Shown here one piece after another: positions 53,982-63,991 of a DNA stretch of 64,000 nucleotides. The position numbers were made by a program, and so were the translations under genes. The stretch covers positions 1-64,000 of the forward strand of contig JAHZKX010000041.1 of the NCBI GenBank assembly GCA_022600195.1, read 5' to 3'. The stretch comes from Planctomycetota bacterium (lineage in GTDB: Bacteria; Planctomycetota; Planctomycetia; Planctomycetales; Planctomycetaceae). Below the pieces are notes generated by a model. The model saw only the letters and a program-made list of their open reading frames with translations. It did not search any database and was not told the DNA's origin. Positions within the stretch are counted from its first letter, which is position 1. Each line of letters starts with the position of its first letter.

Positions 53982-54037
53982 GTTTTAAAACAACCGGCAT
54001 TTTAGAGAAAACAGTTGAAAACATCATAAGATCTTAT
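53982..54037. promoter_or_regulatory. Palindromes upstream of the tetR gene
   Basis: Two perfect dyads, GTTTTAAAAC (53982-53991) and ATAAGATCTTAT (54026-54037), lie 118-175 bases upstream of the TetR-family start, in a 193-base AT-rich gap. An AAAC-ATGC-GTTT arrangement (about 53975-53986) overlaps the first. TetR-family repressors bind palindromes and often regulate their own gene, so one of these could be the operator. AT-rich dyads also occur by chance. Confidence 0.3.
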
Positions 54038-54155
54038 CGTTATGTACCTTATGAGCTATTTATACCCTTGATTTGAAAGAGAGTGACCGACTCACCGCGA
54101 TCGTTTATCTGGCAGGTCAGAAGAAAAAAAGACGCTCCGCCATGAAATCAATCTG

Positions 54156-54560
54156 CTATCCGGTAAGTCGTTCCGGACCATCCTCACGGAAATCGAAGCG
54201 TTGGTAACCGCTCTCATCCAGTCGCTGCCTTAGAAGTTCTTTCCAGAGCGCTTCGGGGAGCCCGTTCAGAACACCGTACAAGACCATGCCAATCGTAAGG
54301 CTCGCAACTTCAACTACACGCATGGGTAAGGAAAATTGCTTCAGGTCTGCGAAAATCTCGTCGGCACTGCAATATTCGCCAAATTTCTGATCATGGTACA
54401 TAAACTCAACCCCTGCGAAATCCTGGCTCCATTCATAATCAAATGGTCCAAACTCTCGCTTGCGGTGGAGAACCCAGAACCGGGTCCCTTCAAAGCGTAT
54501 GCCGTGTGTACCTCTCAAAATGTTGAATCCTGCATCTGTCCTGGTCATTTTGAGTGCCAT
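54156..54560 (-). CDS. Unrecognised protein of about 134 residues
   Basis: I do not recognise this gene. From the ATG at 54560 it has 134 residues; a longer start at 54596 is possible and neither has a strong ribosome-binding site. The sequence has an aromatic-rich beta-like N-terminal half (LRGTHGIRFEGTRFWVLHRK, then REFGPFDYEWSQDFAGVEFM) and a helical C-terminal half (VVEVASLTIGMVLYGVLNGL, then ALWKELLRQRLDES). No signal peptide or catalytic motif is evident. It is divergent from the polymerase gene. It could be a small planctomycetal family. Confidence 0.55.
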   Translation of the reverse strand: MALKMTRTDAGFNILRGTHGIRFEGTRFWVLHRKREFGPFDYEWSQDFAGVEFMYHDQKFGEYCSADEIFADLKQFSLPMRVVEVASLTIGMVLYGVLNGLPEALWKELLRQRLDESGYQRFDFREDGPERLTG

Positions 54561-54825
54561 TGATGAATGAACCCATTGAGCCAGGTGAAAAACCATATCG
54601 AACGATCCATTCTACGGCATTCCTCACTCTTTGCGAAGTCCGTTTTCTGAACCTTCTGCCTCTTTTCTCTGTCCTGAAACCCCCACCTTCGTGACGAATT
54701 TGAATGAGGAACTCCACATTATCGTCCAAAAACTCACGGACATAAGTCGATAACTGATCAGAACTTGCTATGATTACAAGTCGACAGTATTCAAATCTCA
54801 TTTTTTTACAGACACCCCAACACTC

Positions 54826-56094
54826 ATGAAGCACACAGAAGCTTATCACACCGCGGTCAAAGTGGTCCAAAAACTACGTGATGCCGGATTTCAGGCTCTC
54901 TGGGCGGGTGGTTGTGTACGTGATCTATTACTGAAAAAAGAGCCTCAGGACTACGATGTCGCAACCAATGCTCTACCAGATCAAGTCCGCGACCTGTTTG
55001 GAAAGCGACAGACGTTAGCAGTGGGAGCCAGCTTTGGCGTCATCATTGTCCGAGGCACTCAGCCGGACTGTGATGTCGAAGTCGCCACGTTTCGCACGGA
55101 AGGCCCTTATCTCGATGGACGTCGTCCCGAAAACGTGACGTTTACGACAGCAGAAGAAGACGCTCACCGTAGAGACTTTACCATCAATGGCATGTTTTAT
55201 GATCCCGTGACAGAATCGATCTCTGATTTTGTGAATGGACAATCCGATCTGAGACAACAAATCATTCGAGCCATTGGCAACCCGCTGAAACGTATGCAGG
55301 AAGATAAACTTCGACTGTTACGCGCCATTCGCTTTGCCTCCACTCTCCGATTTCGACTGGATGAAGTCACATTTGAAGCAATCCAAACGATGGCATGTGA
55401 AATCTGTGTAGTAAGTCCTGAACGAATCGCCGACGAATTACGAAAAATGCTGATACATCCCAATCGCAGCCATGCCATTGATCTGGCCCAGAGTGCTGGT
55501 TTATTAAATTCCATCATCCCTGAACTGGCTTTTTTATGGGAAGATCCAGAACAATTGCCCCTCTGGGAATTCACACTACTACGTCTGGAAAGACTGAGTA
55601 CAAACAACTTTGAGACCGCGTTTGCTACATTACTACTTGATCTGCCAGCAAAAAATCCAGCCGATCAGCTCGACAAGATTCATCAAATCTGTAAACGACT
55701 TCGCTTTTCGAACCATGAGCTGGACTTGATTTATTGGTTGGTTCAGCACAGGGAGAGTCTCACGACGGCCTCGGCTTTAAAACTTTCTCAACTCAAACGA
55801 CTGCTATCACACAAAAACTGTCCTCTTTTGTTTGACTTGATTCAAGCTGACTTGATTTCTCAACAACGACCTTTGGACGAGCTTGAATTTTCTCGCCAGT
55901 ATCGAGATCATACTCCCACAGAGATTTTGAACCCAGCACCGCTCATCACGGGAAATGACTTGATCGATTATGGCATTAACTCAGGCCCGGAATTCAAAAA
56001 ACTGCTCACACAGATTCGAGATGCACAATTGGAGGGATTGATCAATACCCGGGAAGAAGGGCTCACACTTCTCGCCAGCTTGCATCAAAAATAA
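54826..56094 (+). CDS. CCA tRNA nucleotidyltransferase / poly(A) polymerase family enzyme
   Basis: A 422-residue class II nucleotidyltransferase. The head domain has GGCVRDLLLKKEPQDYDVAT, holding the GG-x-VRD and catalytic D-x-D motifs, then HRRDFTINGMFYDPVT and the neck motif LRLLRAIRFASTLRFRLDEV. The C-terminal helices resemble CCA-adding enzymes and PcnB. Telling CCA addition from poly(A) addition by sequence alone is unreliable. The start ATG at 54826 follows a weak ribosome-binding site. The gene is followed at 46 bp by the oxidoreductase gene. Confidence 0.88.
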   Translation: MKHTEAYHTAVKVVQKLRDAGFQALWAGGCVRDLLLKKEPQDYDVATNALPDQVRDLFGKRQTLAVGASFGVIIVRGTQPDCDVEVATFRTEGPYLDGRRPENVTFTTAEEDAHRRDFTINGMFYDPVTESISDFVNGQSDLRQQIIRAIGNPLKRMQEDKLRLLRAIRFASTLRFRLDEVTFEAIQTMACEICVVSPERIADELRKMLIHPNRSHAIDLAQSAGLLNSIIPELAFLWEDPEQLPLWEFTLLRLERLSTNNFETAFATLLLDLPAKNPADQLDKIHQICKRLRFSNHELDLIYWLVQHRESLTTASALKLSQLKRLLSHKNCPLLFDLIQADLISQQRPLDELEFSRQYRDHTPTEILNPAPLITGNDLIDYGINSGPEFKKLLTQIRDAQLEGLINTREEGLTLLASLHQK

Positions 56095-56140
56095 CTTATC
56101 AATTCTACTATATTCAGTAGTCACACACGAAGGATCATAC

Positions 56141-57244
56141 ATGACAGATTCAGTTCGTATTGGAATCATCGGCGCCGGCGCCGTTTCCGATTATCATCAT
56201 GTCCCAGGCATTAACATCGATCCGCGCGCGGAACTGGTCTCCATCTGCGACCCCAATTCAGAATTACTGGCACAACGACAGGCCGATTGGGGAAAAACAA
56301 AAGTCACCACCAGTTATGAAGAAATTGCCAGTGACCCCGAGATCGATGCAGTCATAATCGCCACTCCCAACTTTACGCATCATGAAATCGCACTGGCCTG
56401 CATTCGTGGCGGAAAACATGTCATGTGCGAAAAGCCGTTGGGTTTGAACTATGCTGAATCTGCGGAAATGTATCGCGCTGCCCGAGATGCCAACTTGCGC
56501 CATATGACAGCCTTCACTTATCGTTTCGCTCCTTCCATGCGGTATGTAAAACACCTCGTGGAGTCAGGCGCGCTGGGAGCACCTCGCCACTTCCGCAGTC
56601 AGCGGTTTCTCGACTGGCCTGAATCCAGCTGGGGCTGGCGACAAAGCAAAAAACTGGCAGGTGCCGGCGACCTGTTTGATATGACGATTCATCGCATCGA
56701 CTTCGCCCAGGACTTACTCGGCCCCATCAAAAGCATCTGCGGCGCCGTGGCCCAGTTCGTTCCCCGGGATCAAACTGACGACGGCTTGCCCTGTGAACCA
56801 TCAGAAGTGGATGACTGGTCTTCACTCATCGGGCAATTTGAAAATGGTGCCGTCGGTGTCTGGGAAGGTTCTACATTGATGAAAGGCTATCACAATGATG
56901 GGTTTGGCTATGAATGGGCTGAAGTGAATGGCTCCGAAGGTTCCGCCGCTTACCAACTGACTGATCCCAATAATATCTTGATCGGAAAACCAGGACAGAC
57001 AATGGAAAAACTTCCGGTTCCGGAAGAATATCTGATCATCGAGGGCAGTCCGCGACAGCCTCACGAAGGTGTTCCGAGCACTGTCTTTCGTTATGATCTG
57101 GTCTACGAATTTGTTTCAGCGATCGTGGAGGAACGGGATGCCATTCCCGGGTTCGATCATGGCGCTTTAGCCCAACTCGTTGCCGACTCGGTTCTCGAAT
57201 CGTTTGAGAAACGAACCTGGATCGATATTCAATCTGACCTGTAA
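56141..57244 (+). CDS. Gfo/Idh/MocA-family oxidoreductase
   Basis: A 367-residue NAD(P)-dependent oxidoreductase. The Rossmann motif GIIGAGAVSDYHH is at the N-terminus, followed by IIATPNFTHHEIALACIRGG and the EKP motif in HVMCEKPLGLN. The catalytic C-terminal domain carries FDMTIHRIDFAQDLLG with the conserved Asp/His pair. The family acts on sugars and cyclitols; the substrate is unknown. Planctomycetes have many paralogues. It shares the strand with the preceding polymerase gene and ends 3 bp from the convergent next gene. Confidence 0.9.
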   Translation: MTDSVRIGIIGAGAVSDYHHVPGINIDPRAELVSICDPNSELLAQRQADWGKTKVTTSYEEIASDPEIDAVIIATPNFTHHEIALACIRGGKHVMCEKPLGLNYAESAEMYRAARDANLRHMTAFTYRFAPSMRYVKHLVESGALGAPRHFRSQRFLDWPESSWGWRQSKKLAGAGDLFDMTIHRIDFAQDLLGPIKSICGAVAQFVPRDQTDDGLPCEPSEVDDWSSLIGQFENGAVGVWEGSTLMKGYHNDGFGYEWAEVNGSEGSAAYQLTDPNNILIGKPGQTMEKLPVPEEYLIIEGSPRQPHEGVPSTVFRYDLVYEFVSAIVEERDAIPGFDHGALAQLVADSVLESFEKRTWIDIQSDL

Positions 57245-57247
57245 TCC

Positions 57248-58336
57248 TCAAAACGTCAGTTGATAGCGAATCATACCGGTGGGAGAAATATCGTAATCAC
57301 CCATTTGTGATTTGTATTCCAGCTTGCGATTGAATACGTAGCCAATTTCAAACTGGCTGATCATGCCATTGGTATGTTTGGTTTCCAGACCACCAATCAA
57401 TCGCAGATCACTGTAAGTGGCAACATCGTCAACACCCGCTGTACCCCGACGGATTCCCCAGGAACCTCCACCAAATTCGCCAGCGACATACAGCCAGCGT
57501 TCTTTTGACTCATCCTTTTCAATCCGATAAGTAAACTTCGGTTTCGGAAAAATCAGTTCCAGACGCGAGCCCTCACTAAACCACATAATCATACCCACAG
57601 CGGGAAGCAAACTCAGATCTTCACGATCCAGATAAACAACTCCCACCACAAATTGCTTGGATCGCGAGTGCATATAGTAAGCCAGCCCTCGACCCGTAAT
57701 GCGAACAGAGTCAGAGGTCACATTTTTAAAATCGCTGTATACTCCCGGTGCGACTTCCAGTTCATATGACCATTTATCATTGAATTTTTTAAACCAGCGA
57801 AAAGCAACTGAAGTGTCATAGACACGCGCCGGTAAGTCTGTACGCACGGGACCATCCAGATAATGCACACCAAACCGGGGAGTGACAGTGAAGCCCTCGG
57901 ATCGGGGAAAATCGAAAGTTTCCGATAAATTCAAACTGAATATCCCTAATTCATCACCATTACCGGGCAACCATGTGGTACCTGCCGTCGCACGCTTATG
58001 CGCAATCAAAGGCACAAACGTTTCAATTTCTTCATCTTCTTCAGGTAATTCACTCCAGGACTGTTCTTCGTCCAGCAACTGTGGAGGAATCCCCAGTGCA
58101 TCCCGAGCCTCAGCGTCTAAAACATCCGGAACCTGAGGCGATTGCCCCATCAGTTTTATTTCATTCTCGCGAGGCATAAAAATGGTGCGATGTCGTAAAG
58201 CCGGAGATTGAGACGACGCTTCGTTTTGATGCAAGGGAGGCAGACTCTGAGCAAAAGCCGTTTCTCCCACGACATCACCCAGGAAAAAACCCAGCGCAAT
58301 TATCAGAAAAACAGCCAGACGAGACTGAAATAACAT
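57248..58336 (-). CDS. DUF6268-like predicted outer-membrane protein
   Basis: A 362-residue protein with a signal peptide (LAVFLIIALGFFLGDVVGET AFAQ), a linker of about 70 residues, and a beta-rich C-terminal domain with alternating aromatic strands such as FGVHYLDGPVRTDL, SYELEVAPGVYSDFKNV and MISQFEIGYVFNRKLEYKSQ. It ends in Phe (RYQLTF), which is typical of outer-membrane barrels. The layout matches DUF6268 as I know it; the function is not known. It is convergent with the oxidoreductase gene. Confidence 0.72.
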   Translation of the reverse strand: MLFQSRLAVFLIIALGFFLGDVVGETAFAQSLPPLHQNEASSQSPALRHRTIFMPRENEIKLMGQSPQVPDVLDAEARDALGIPPQLLDEEQSWSELPEEDEEIETFVPLIAHKRATAGTTWLPGNGDELGIFSLNLSETFDFPRSEGFTVTPRFGVHYLDGPVRTDLPARVYDTSVAFRWFKKFNDKWSYELEVAPGVYSDFKNVTSDSVRITGRGLAYYMHSRSKQFVVGVVYLDREDLSLLPAVGMIMWFSEGSRLELIFPKPKFTYRIEKDESKERWLYVAGEFGGGSWGIRRGTAGVDDVATYSDLRLIGGLETKHTNGMISQFEIGYVFNRKLEYKSQMGDYDISPTGMIRYQLTF

Positions 58337-58649
58337 AACCGATGATTTCCAAATTGATGAGGAGTGACTTCAAAACACGCTGTAAATCTCCCCATTCCGG
58401 GCAAGATTTTTGAAATGAGGGCGTGAGGATCAACAAAAAAAGAGATGAGAGAGTGGGGTATGACTGAAATACCAAGGAATAGAGATGAGGTCAACCCGAA
58501 TTCAAAATCAGACCTTCTCTCGAAATCTCTGGTAAAATGGTCTGCATTGATTGTTGCCCCTTGCCACAAGAGATGTTAGAATCATTACTTGAGTCGAAAT
58601 ATATACATTCGAACACATTACTTTCACCTGAATCAGGAATATTTGAGAA
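58337..58649. other. Gap containing a promoter for the small basic gene
   Basis: 313 bases between two divergent genes. The right half carries a good plus-strand promoter pair (58554-58582). No minus-strand promoter for the DUF6268-like gene is obvious. Two minus-strand frames (58303-58569, 58508-58768) show no motif. Confidence 0.5.
58554..58582 (+). promoter_or_regulatory. Candidate promoter of the 56-residue gene
   Basis: TTGCCC (58554-58559) and TAGAAT (58577-58582) are separated by exactly 17 bases. Transcription would start near 58589, about 60 nt before the small gene. With the terminator at 58851-58883 this defines a short single-gene transcript. Confidence 0.55.
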
Positions 58650-58820
58650 ATGGGACGTGTTGAAAAAGGACGTGAGCTCGCTTCACGTCGAAGCCGGAAA
58701 CACAAACTGAAACAACTCCGCACCAAATTCGCAAAAGCAAAAGACGAATCTGAAAAAGAAGCGATCAAAGAAAAAGTTCGTAAAATCAGCCCTTTTGTTG
58801 TTTTGGAAGAATCAGCCTGA
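58650..58820 (+). CDS. Small basic protein, planctomycetal type (possibly DUF6800)
   Basis: A 56-residue gene too short for usual cut-offs. The protein starts MGRVEKGRELASRRSRKHKL, continues as a basic helix (KQLRTKFAKAKDESEKEAIK) and ends KVRKISPFVVLEESA. The Arg/Lys-rich helical start and the SPF-hydrophobic end match a small family I associate with planctomycetes (DUF6800, from memory). A good promoter, a weak AGGAA site and a terminator enclose it, supporting a real gene. The charge (many Lys/Arg) suggests nucleic-acid or ribosome binding; the function is unknown. Confidence 0.72.
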   Translation: MGRVEKGRELASRRSRKHKLKQLRTKFAKAKDESEKEAIKEKVRKISPFVVLEESA

Positions 58821-58850
58821 GACCACTTCTCTCAGAAGCCATAAAAGAAT

Positions 58851-58883
58851 GACGCTGGCTGTTTATAGTAAGCGTCGTTTTTT
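58851..58883 (+). terminator. Terminator of the 56-residue gene
   Basis: GACGCT (58851-58856) pairs with AGCGTC (58871-58876); a flanking T-G pair extends it by one. After G58877 come six T residues (58878-58883). It lies 31 bases after the stop codon. Confidence 0.65.
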
Positions 58884-59027
58884 CATGCTCAGTGCTAAAT
58901 GGCAACAGCCAATCACCCGTAGATGCGATTGTTTCAGACATAATGAACCGAAAAGACCAACGCAGTTTGAGAGAGACATCTCTGAAACTGGGATAATCCC
59001 GCCAGGTTAGGTTGTGGTTATGATACG

Positions 59028-61643
59028 TTACTTTTCAGAAAACAGAAACAAACCTTCGTGAGCATCCACAAAAATTGTGGCCCCTTCCGAAAAGTCTCCC
59101 GAAAGTAACTTGTTCGCCAATTGATTCTGAAGATTCTGCTGAATCGCTCGCTTTAAGGGACGCGCGCCATATGAAGGATCATAGCCTTCTTCAGCTAATA
59201 GATCCTTGGCAGTATCGGAGACCTCCAATACAAACCCATTGTCTTCCAGCAATGCGGACAGATTCTTCAACTGCAAATCGACAATCTGGCGAATTTCCTC
59301 CCGTCCCAGCGGATGGAAAACGATGACTTCATCAATCCGGTTCAGAAACTCAGGCAAAAATTCATGCTGAAGTGCATCCATCACACGATTTTGAATGAGT
59401 TGCTCATCTTCCTTACCAGACAAATCCATAATTGTCTGACTCCCGATATTGGAAGTCATCACGATAATGGTATTTGAGAAATCTACCGTTCTGCCATGAC
59501 TGTCAGTCAGACGCCCATCATCAAGCAGTTGCAATAAAATATTGAACACATCACGGTGTGCTTTCTCTACTTCGTCCAACAGAACAACCGAGTATGGCTG
59601 ACGCCGCACTGCTTCCGTCAATCGGCCCCCCTCTTCATAACCGATGTATCCCGGGGGCGCACCAATCAATCGTGATACAGAATGCTTCTCCATGAATTCA
59701 CTCATATCAATGCGTATCATATTTCGTTCGTCATCAAACAGAAAACCTGCGAGTGCCTTACATAACTCCGTTTTCCCGACACCCGTCGGTCCCAGAAACA
59801 TGAACGAACCAATCGGGCGACTTTGGTCCTGTAAACCAGAGCGAGAACGGCGAACGGCATTCGATACCGCTTCGACTGCTTCATTTTGATTGATCATCCG
59901 TTGATGAATCTCATCCTCCATCCGCAACAGTTTCTCCCTTTCACCCTGCAACATTTTCGAAATGGGAATCCCGGTCCACATGCTGATCACCTTCGCGATA
60001 TCTTCCGGCGTCACTTCTTCGCGCAATAAACGCTCACCCGTATCATCACCCAGTTCTGTCACTCGTTCTTCCATTTCGGACAGACGCTGGCGAGCAGCAT
60101 TCAATTCCTGCTCTGAATTGTAGGCTGTGGAATAATCTTCATTCGCATTCGTTTGCTGCGCCCGGTGAAAGGCCTGCTCATAAGCAGTATTCAGCCGGTC
60201 GATCTCTTCCTTCAAAGGTTGTAGTCCTGCCAGCGCTTCTTTTTCCGTTTCCCAGCGCGTTTTTAAAGCATTGACGCTCTCTTCTCGGTCAGCGATCTGT
60301 TTTCGTAACTCTTCCAGCCGCTCCTGACTCTCTGCCGTTGTTTCGGTTGCCAGTGCAGCCGCTTCGATCTGCATTCGCGTTAACTGACGCGTTGCCTCAT
60401 CGATCTCCGAAGGCATCGAATCCATTTCCATCCGCAACTGGCTGGCCGCTTCATCGACCAGATCAATAGCCTTGTCGGGAAGAAAACGATCATTGATATA
60501 ACGATCGGACAATGTCGCTGCATTAATCAGCGCGTCATCCATGATTCGGACACCATGATGTGTTTCATAGCGTTCCTTCAAACCACGTAGAATGGAAATC
60601 GTATCCTCAACAGTGGGCTCCTGCACGACGACAGGTTGAAAACGCCTCTCCAACGCAGGATCCTTCTCGATATATTTGCGATATTCATCGAGTGTCGTCG
60701 CTCCCACACAATGTAGCTCCCCCCGAGCCAGAGCGGGCTTTAACAAGTTCGAAGCATCTGCTCCCCCTTCCGCTGCTCCCGCTCCGACAACCGTGTGTAG
60801 CTCATCGATAAACAGAATAATCTGGCCTTTGGACTGCTCGATTTCTTTCAGAACTGCTTTTAGTCGATCTTCAAATTCACCGCGATATTTGGTCCCTGCA
60901 ATCAATGCCCCCATATCTAACGCGATGACTCGTTTATTTTTCAGATTTTGTGGTACATCGCCCATCACAATTCGATGTGCAAGCCCTTCCACAATCGCCG
61001 TCTTTCCGACTCCTGCTTCTCCGATTAACACCGGATTATTTTTTCGACGGCGGGAGAGAATTTGAATAACGCGACGGATTTCCTGATCACGACCAATGAC
61101 CGGATCGATCTTGCCCTGACGCGCCAGTTCCACAAGATCCTTTCCATACTGCTCCAGCGACTGATATTTCTCTTCCGGGTTTTGGTCAGTAACCTGTTGA
61201 CCACCCCGCACTGCCTGCAATGCAGACAAAACATCGTCCTCTTCAATACCATTTAATTCCAGGAGCCGTTTAGATTGATCCTCTACCGTTGTCAAAGCCA
61301 GTAAAAGGTGCTCGGTAGAAACAAAATTATCCTGCATCTGGTCGGCACGATCCTGTGCTGCCTGAAGAACTTCAAGCAGACTCTGGCCAAGGCCTACTTG
61401 CATCGCAGCGCCTGTCACTTTGGGTAAACGATCGATTTCGTCGTCAACCATTTTCTGAATTTGTGGAAGATTGCAACCGATTTTTTGAATCAGTGGCTTC
61501 ACGACCCCCTGCTCTTCATCTAATAGCGCTTTCAGTAAATGCAGTGGTTTTATTTCCTGCTGGCCAAAATCCTCAGCCGTCTGCTGTGCACGCTGTACCG
61601 CTTCCTGTGCTTTAACTGTCAGTTTTTCAAATCGAAATGCCAT
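59028..61643 (-). CDS. clpB: ClpB, protein disaggregase (HSP100)
   Basis: An 871-residue AAA+ chaperone that pulls proteins from aggregates together with DnaK. The N-domain (1 to about 145) is followed by the first ATPase domain with Walker [14 protein letters not shown] and [15 protein letters not shown], a coiled-coil middle domain (about 410-520, ClpB-specific) and the second ATPase with [13 protein letters not shown] and [16 protein letters not shown]. The length fits ClpB, not ClpA or ClpC. GGGAGGAG precedes the ATG. It lies downstream of dnaK on the same strand, gap 266 bp; no CIRCE element was seen before it. Confidence 0.97.
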   Translation of the reverse strand: MAFRFEKLTVKAQEAVQRAQQTAEDFGQQEIKPLHLLKALLDEEQGVVKPLIQKIGCNLPQIQKMVDDEIDRLPKVTGAAMQVGLGQSLLEVLQAAQDRADQMQDNFVSTEHLLLALTTVEDQSKRLLELNGIEEDDVLSALQAVRGGQQVTDQNPEEKYQSLEQYGKDLVELARQGKIDPVIGRDQEIRRVIQILSRRRKNNPVLIGEAGVGKTAIVEGLAHRIVMGDVPQNLKNKRVIALDMGALIAGTKYRGEFEDRLKAVLKEIEQSKGQIILFIDELHTVVGAGAAEGGADASNLLKPALARGELHCVGATTLDEYRKYIEKDPALERRFQPVVVQEPTVEDTISILRGLKERYETHHGVRIMDDALINAATLSDRYINDRFLPDKAIDLVDEAASQLRMEMDSMPSEIDEATRQLTRMQIEAAALATETTAESQERLEELRKQIADREESVNALKTRWETEKEALAGLQPLKEEIDRLNTAYEQAFHRAQQTNANEDYSTAYNSEQELNAARQRLSEMEERVTELGDDTGERLLREEVTPEDIAKVISMWTGIPISKMLQGEREKLLRMEDEIHQRMINQNEAVEAVSNAVRRSRSGLQDQSRPIGSFMFLGPTGVGKTELCKALAGFLFDDERNMIRIDMSEFMEKHSVSRLIGAPPGYIGYEEGGRLTEAVRRQPYSVVLLDEVEKAHRDVFNILLQLLDDGRLTDSHGRTVDFSNTIIVMTSNIGSQTIMDLSGKEDEQLIQNRVMDALQHEFLPEFLNRIDEVIVFHPLGREEIRQIVDLQLKNLSALLEDNGFVLEVSDTAKDLLAEEGYDPSYGARPLKRAIQQNLQNQLANKLLSGDFSEGATIFVDAHEGLFLFSEK

Positions 61644-61854
61644 TAGACTCCTCCCATTCTATCTGAACTCGGCGCAGCAATTTATCAGCTCGGATGATCT
61701 TAAGAAATTAGCAGCCAGCGAGTAAATTTTTACGCAACGATACTTGTATTATGTCACAGGCTCGGTGAGGTGGGTCGAAATGGTGCCTGCGAATTACGAT
61801 GTGTGTCTAAAAAAATAACCATCATACTCGATAAGTTTTCTGAACGCGGGCATC

Positions 61855-61880
61855 TGGGACTCAAGACAATTCTTGAGCCC
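61855..61880 (-). terminator. Hairpin downstream of dnaK
   Basis: GGGACTCAAGA (61855-61865) pairs with TCTTGAGCCCC (61870-61880), 11 bp with one G-T pair, around a 4-base loop. It starts 29 bases after the dnaK stop on the minus strand. No T-run follows, so it may stabilise the 3' end or only partly stop transcription before clpB. Confidence 0.5.
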
Positions 61881-61909
61881 CTCTCCCCTCAATCAGAATA
61901 TGATTCGCA

Positions 61910-63823
61910 TCAGTCTTTTTTCTCAAATTCTGCATCAATGACATCTTCTTCTTCAGCAGCTGCAGCTCCGGCTCCGCTATCTGGAGCCGCTCCTTCGCCA
62001 CCTCCCGCAGCTTCAGCCTCTTTATACATCTGCTCGGTAAATGCATGAGTCGCCTGCTGCAGTTCTTCACATGCAGTATTGATTGCAGCGACATCATCGG
62101 TTTCGATCGCATCACTTACTTTTTTCACAGATGCTTCAATTGCTGTCTTGGAAGAGTCATCGATTTTCTCTGCATGCTCTTTCAACAGTTTTTCGACATC
62201 GTACACAATGCGGGAACCATTATTCTTCGCTTCAGCCAGTTCCTTTTTCTGCTTGTCTTCATCTGCATGTGCTTCTGCCTGACGCTGCATGTCTTCAATC
62301 TCAGCCTCAGACAAACCACTGGACTGCTCAATCTTGACCGATGTTTCCTTTCCGGTGGCAACATCCTTTGCCGAAACATTCAAAATCCCGTTCACGTCGA
62401 TATCAAATACCACTTTAATTTGTGGTACTCCACGTGGTGCAGGTGGTATATCTTCCAGATTGAACTGACCTAACAAACGATTGTCAGTAGCCATCTGCCG
62501 TTCACCCTGGAACACTCGCACGGTCACTGCGGTTTGATTATCCGCCGCGGTTGAGAACACCTGATCCTTGGTGACGGGAATGGTTGTGTTGCGCTCTACC
62601 AGTTTGGTCATCACTCCCCCTTCGGTTTCAATACCCAAAGAAAGTGGAGTGACATCGAGTAACACAACATCTTGAACGTCACCAGAGATAATTCCACCCT
62701 GAATCGCAGCACCTATGGAAACGACTTCATCAGGATTGACCCCTTTATGAGGCTCTTTATCGAAGATTTTCTTGACAAAATCGTGGACGAGGGGCACACG
62801 AGTCGATCCACCGACCAGTACGACTTCATCGATCTGACTGGCATCAAGTCCAGCATCTTTCATTGCCTGCTCAACTGGCTTTCGACAACGTTCGACCAGA
62901 GGGTCAATTAATTTCTCGAATTCTGCACGTGTAATTGGCATCTGCAAGTGTTTTGCACCAGTACTGTCTGCAGTGATAAACGGTAAATTGATATCGGTTG
63001 CTTGAGAAGAAGACAATTCTTTCTTGGCTTTCTCAGCGGCTTCACGCAATCGCTGTAATGCCATTGCATCATCCCGCAGATCAATCCCCTGCTCTTTCTT
63101 AAAAGCATCAGCTATGTGATTGATCAGTTCTTCATCGAAATCATCACCACCCAGGTGACCATCACCATTCGTGCTCAACGTTTCTATAATTTCGTCTCCC
63201 ACTTCCAGAACGGATACGTCAAATGTACCGCCCCCAAAGTCAAAGACGACAATCTTTTCATCGTTCTTTTTCTCTAATCCATACGACAATGCAGCAGCCG
63301 TAGGCTCATTGATAATACGCGATACTTCCAGACCGGCAATCTGTCCTGCATCTTTAGTCGCCTGTCTCTGGGCATCATTGAAGTAAGCTGGTACTGTCAC
63401 CACTGCTTTATTGACTTTGTGCCCCAGATAGCTTTCGGCGGCTTCTTTTAATTTCCGTAAAATCGAAGCAGATATTTCCGGTGGTGTAAAAGTCTTTGTA
63501 CCCGCTTCAATTTTGACGTAATCTTCCGGGCCACCAATAATTTTATAAGGAACGATTTTTTCTTCGCTCTGCACTTCATTATGCCGACGTCCCATAAATC
63601 GCTTGACGGAATAAACCGTATTTTTGGGATTCGTCACAGCCTGACGTTTTGCCGGCTCTCCTACCAGCGTCTCGCCTTTATCCGTGAAAGCGACCACACT
63701 CGGGGTAATCCGGTTTCCCTCCAGGTTGGGAATCACTTTGGCCTCCCCACCTTCCATAATGGAAACCACTGAGTTTGTGGTTCCTAAATCAATTCCAATG
63801 ATCTTTTCACCTTGAGACGACAT
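61910..63823 (-). CDS. dnaK: DnaK, Hsp70 chaperone
   Basis: A 637-residue Hsp70. The ATPase domain has [20 protein letters not shown], the phosphate motif [17 protein letters not shown] and [14 protein letters not shown]; the linker [18 protein letters not shown] and the peptide-binding domain follow. The C-terminus ends [14 protein letters not shown], the usual DnaK tail. GAGGAG precedes the ATG. dnaJ and grpE are not in the window. A perfect sigma-54-type promoter lies upstream at 63976-63991, unusual for a heat-shock gene. clpB follows on the same strand. Confidence 0.98.
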   Translation of the reverse strand: MSSQGEKIIGIDLGTTNSVVSIMEGGEAKVIPNLEGNRITPSVVAFTDKGETLVGEPAKRQAVTNPKNTVYSVKRFMGRRHNEVQSEEKIVPYKIIGGPEDYVKIEAGTKTFTPPEISASILRKLKEAAESYLGHKVNKAVVTVPAYFNDAQRQATKDAGQIAGLEVSRIINEPTAAALSYGLEKKNDEKIVVFDFGGGTFDVSVLEVGDEIIETLSTNGDGHLGGDDFDEELINHIADAFKKEQGIDLRDDAMALQRLREAAEKAKKELSSSQATDINLPFITADSTGAKHLQMPITRAEFEKLIDPLVERCRKPVEQAMKDAGLDASQIDEVVLVGGSTRVPLVHDFVKKIFDKEPHKGVNPDEVVSIGAAIQGGIISGDVQDVVLLDVTPLSLGIETEGGVMTKLVERNTTIPVTKDQVFSTAADNQTAVTVRVFQGERQMATDNRLLGQFNLEDIPPAPRGVPQIKVVFDIDVNGILNVSAKDVATGKETSVKIEQSSGLSEAEIEDMQRQAEAHADEDKQKKELAEAKNNGSRIVYDVEKLLKEHAEKIDDSSKTAIEASVKKVSDAIETDDVAAINTACEELQQATHAFTEQMYKEAEAAGGGEGAAPDSGAGAAAAEEEDVIDAEFEKKD

Positions 63824-63975
63824 TCCTGTTTCTCCTCTTTTTTATTCTTGATTCAGATGTGTACAAAAGACGGATTCAGGACGAATCTCACAGCCTCGTA
63901 CACCACTCTTGTTCTAGATTTCAGTTTCAATGAAGCCAGTTCATTTTTCATAACCGGATTGCTGTATTACAAATT

Positions 63976-63991
63976 AGCAATGAGTGTGCCA
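63976..63991 (-). promoter_or_regulatory. Consensus sigma-54 (-24/-12) promoter facing dnaK
   Basis: Read on the minus strand, 63991 to 63976 is TGGCAC-ACTCA-TTGCT, identical to the sigma-54 consensus TGGCAC-N5-TTGCW. It lies in a non-coding region, and the next gene downstream is dnaK, 153 bases away. Transcription would start near 63965, leaving a 140-nt leader. Sigma-54 activators are present elsewhere in the window. The window ends 9 bases upstream, so an enhancer or other gene there cannot be judged. Confidence 0.6.

Noticed and set aside
54490-54870. 126-codon minus-strand frame before the CCA/poly(A) polymerase gene
   Set aside because: It overlaps the start of the polymerase gene and the unassigned gene in another frame; no motif and high Arg/Gly typical of shadow frames.
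63971-63991. CIRCE (HrcA) element before dnaK
   Set aside because: TTAGCA and GAGTG words are present but the TTAGCACTC-N9-GAGTGCTAA dyad is not; the same bases match the sigma-54 consensus instead.
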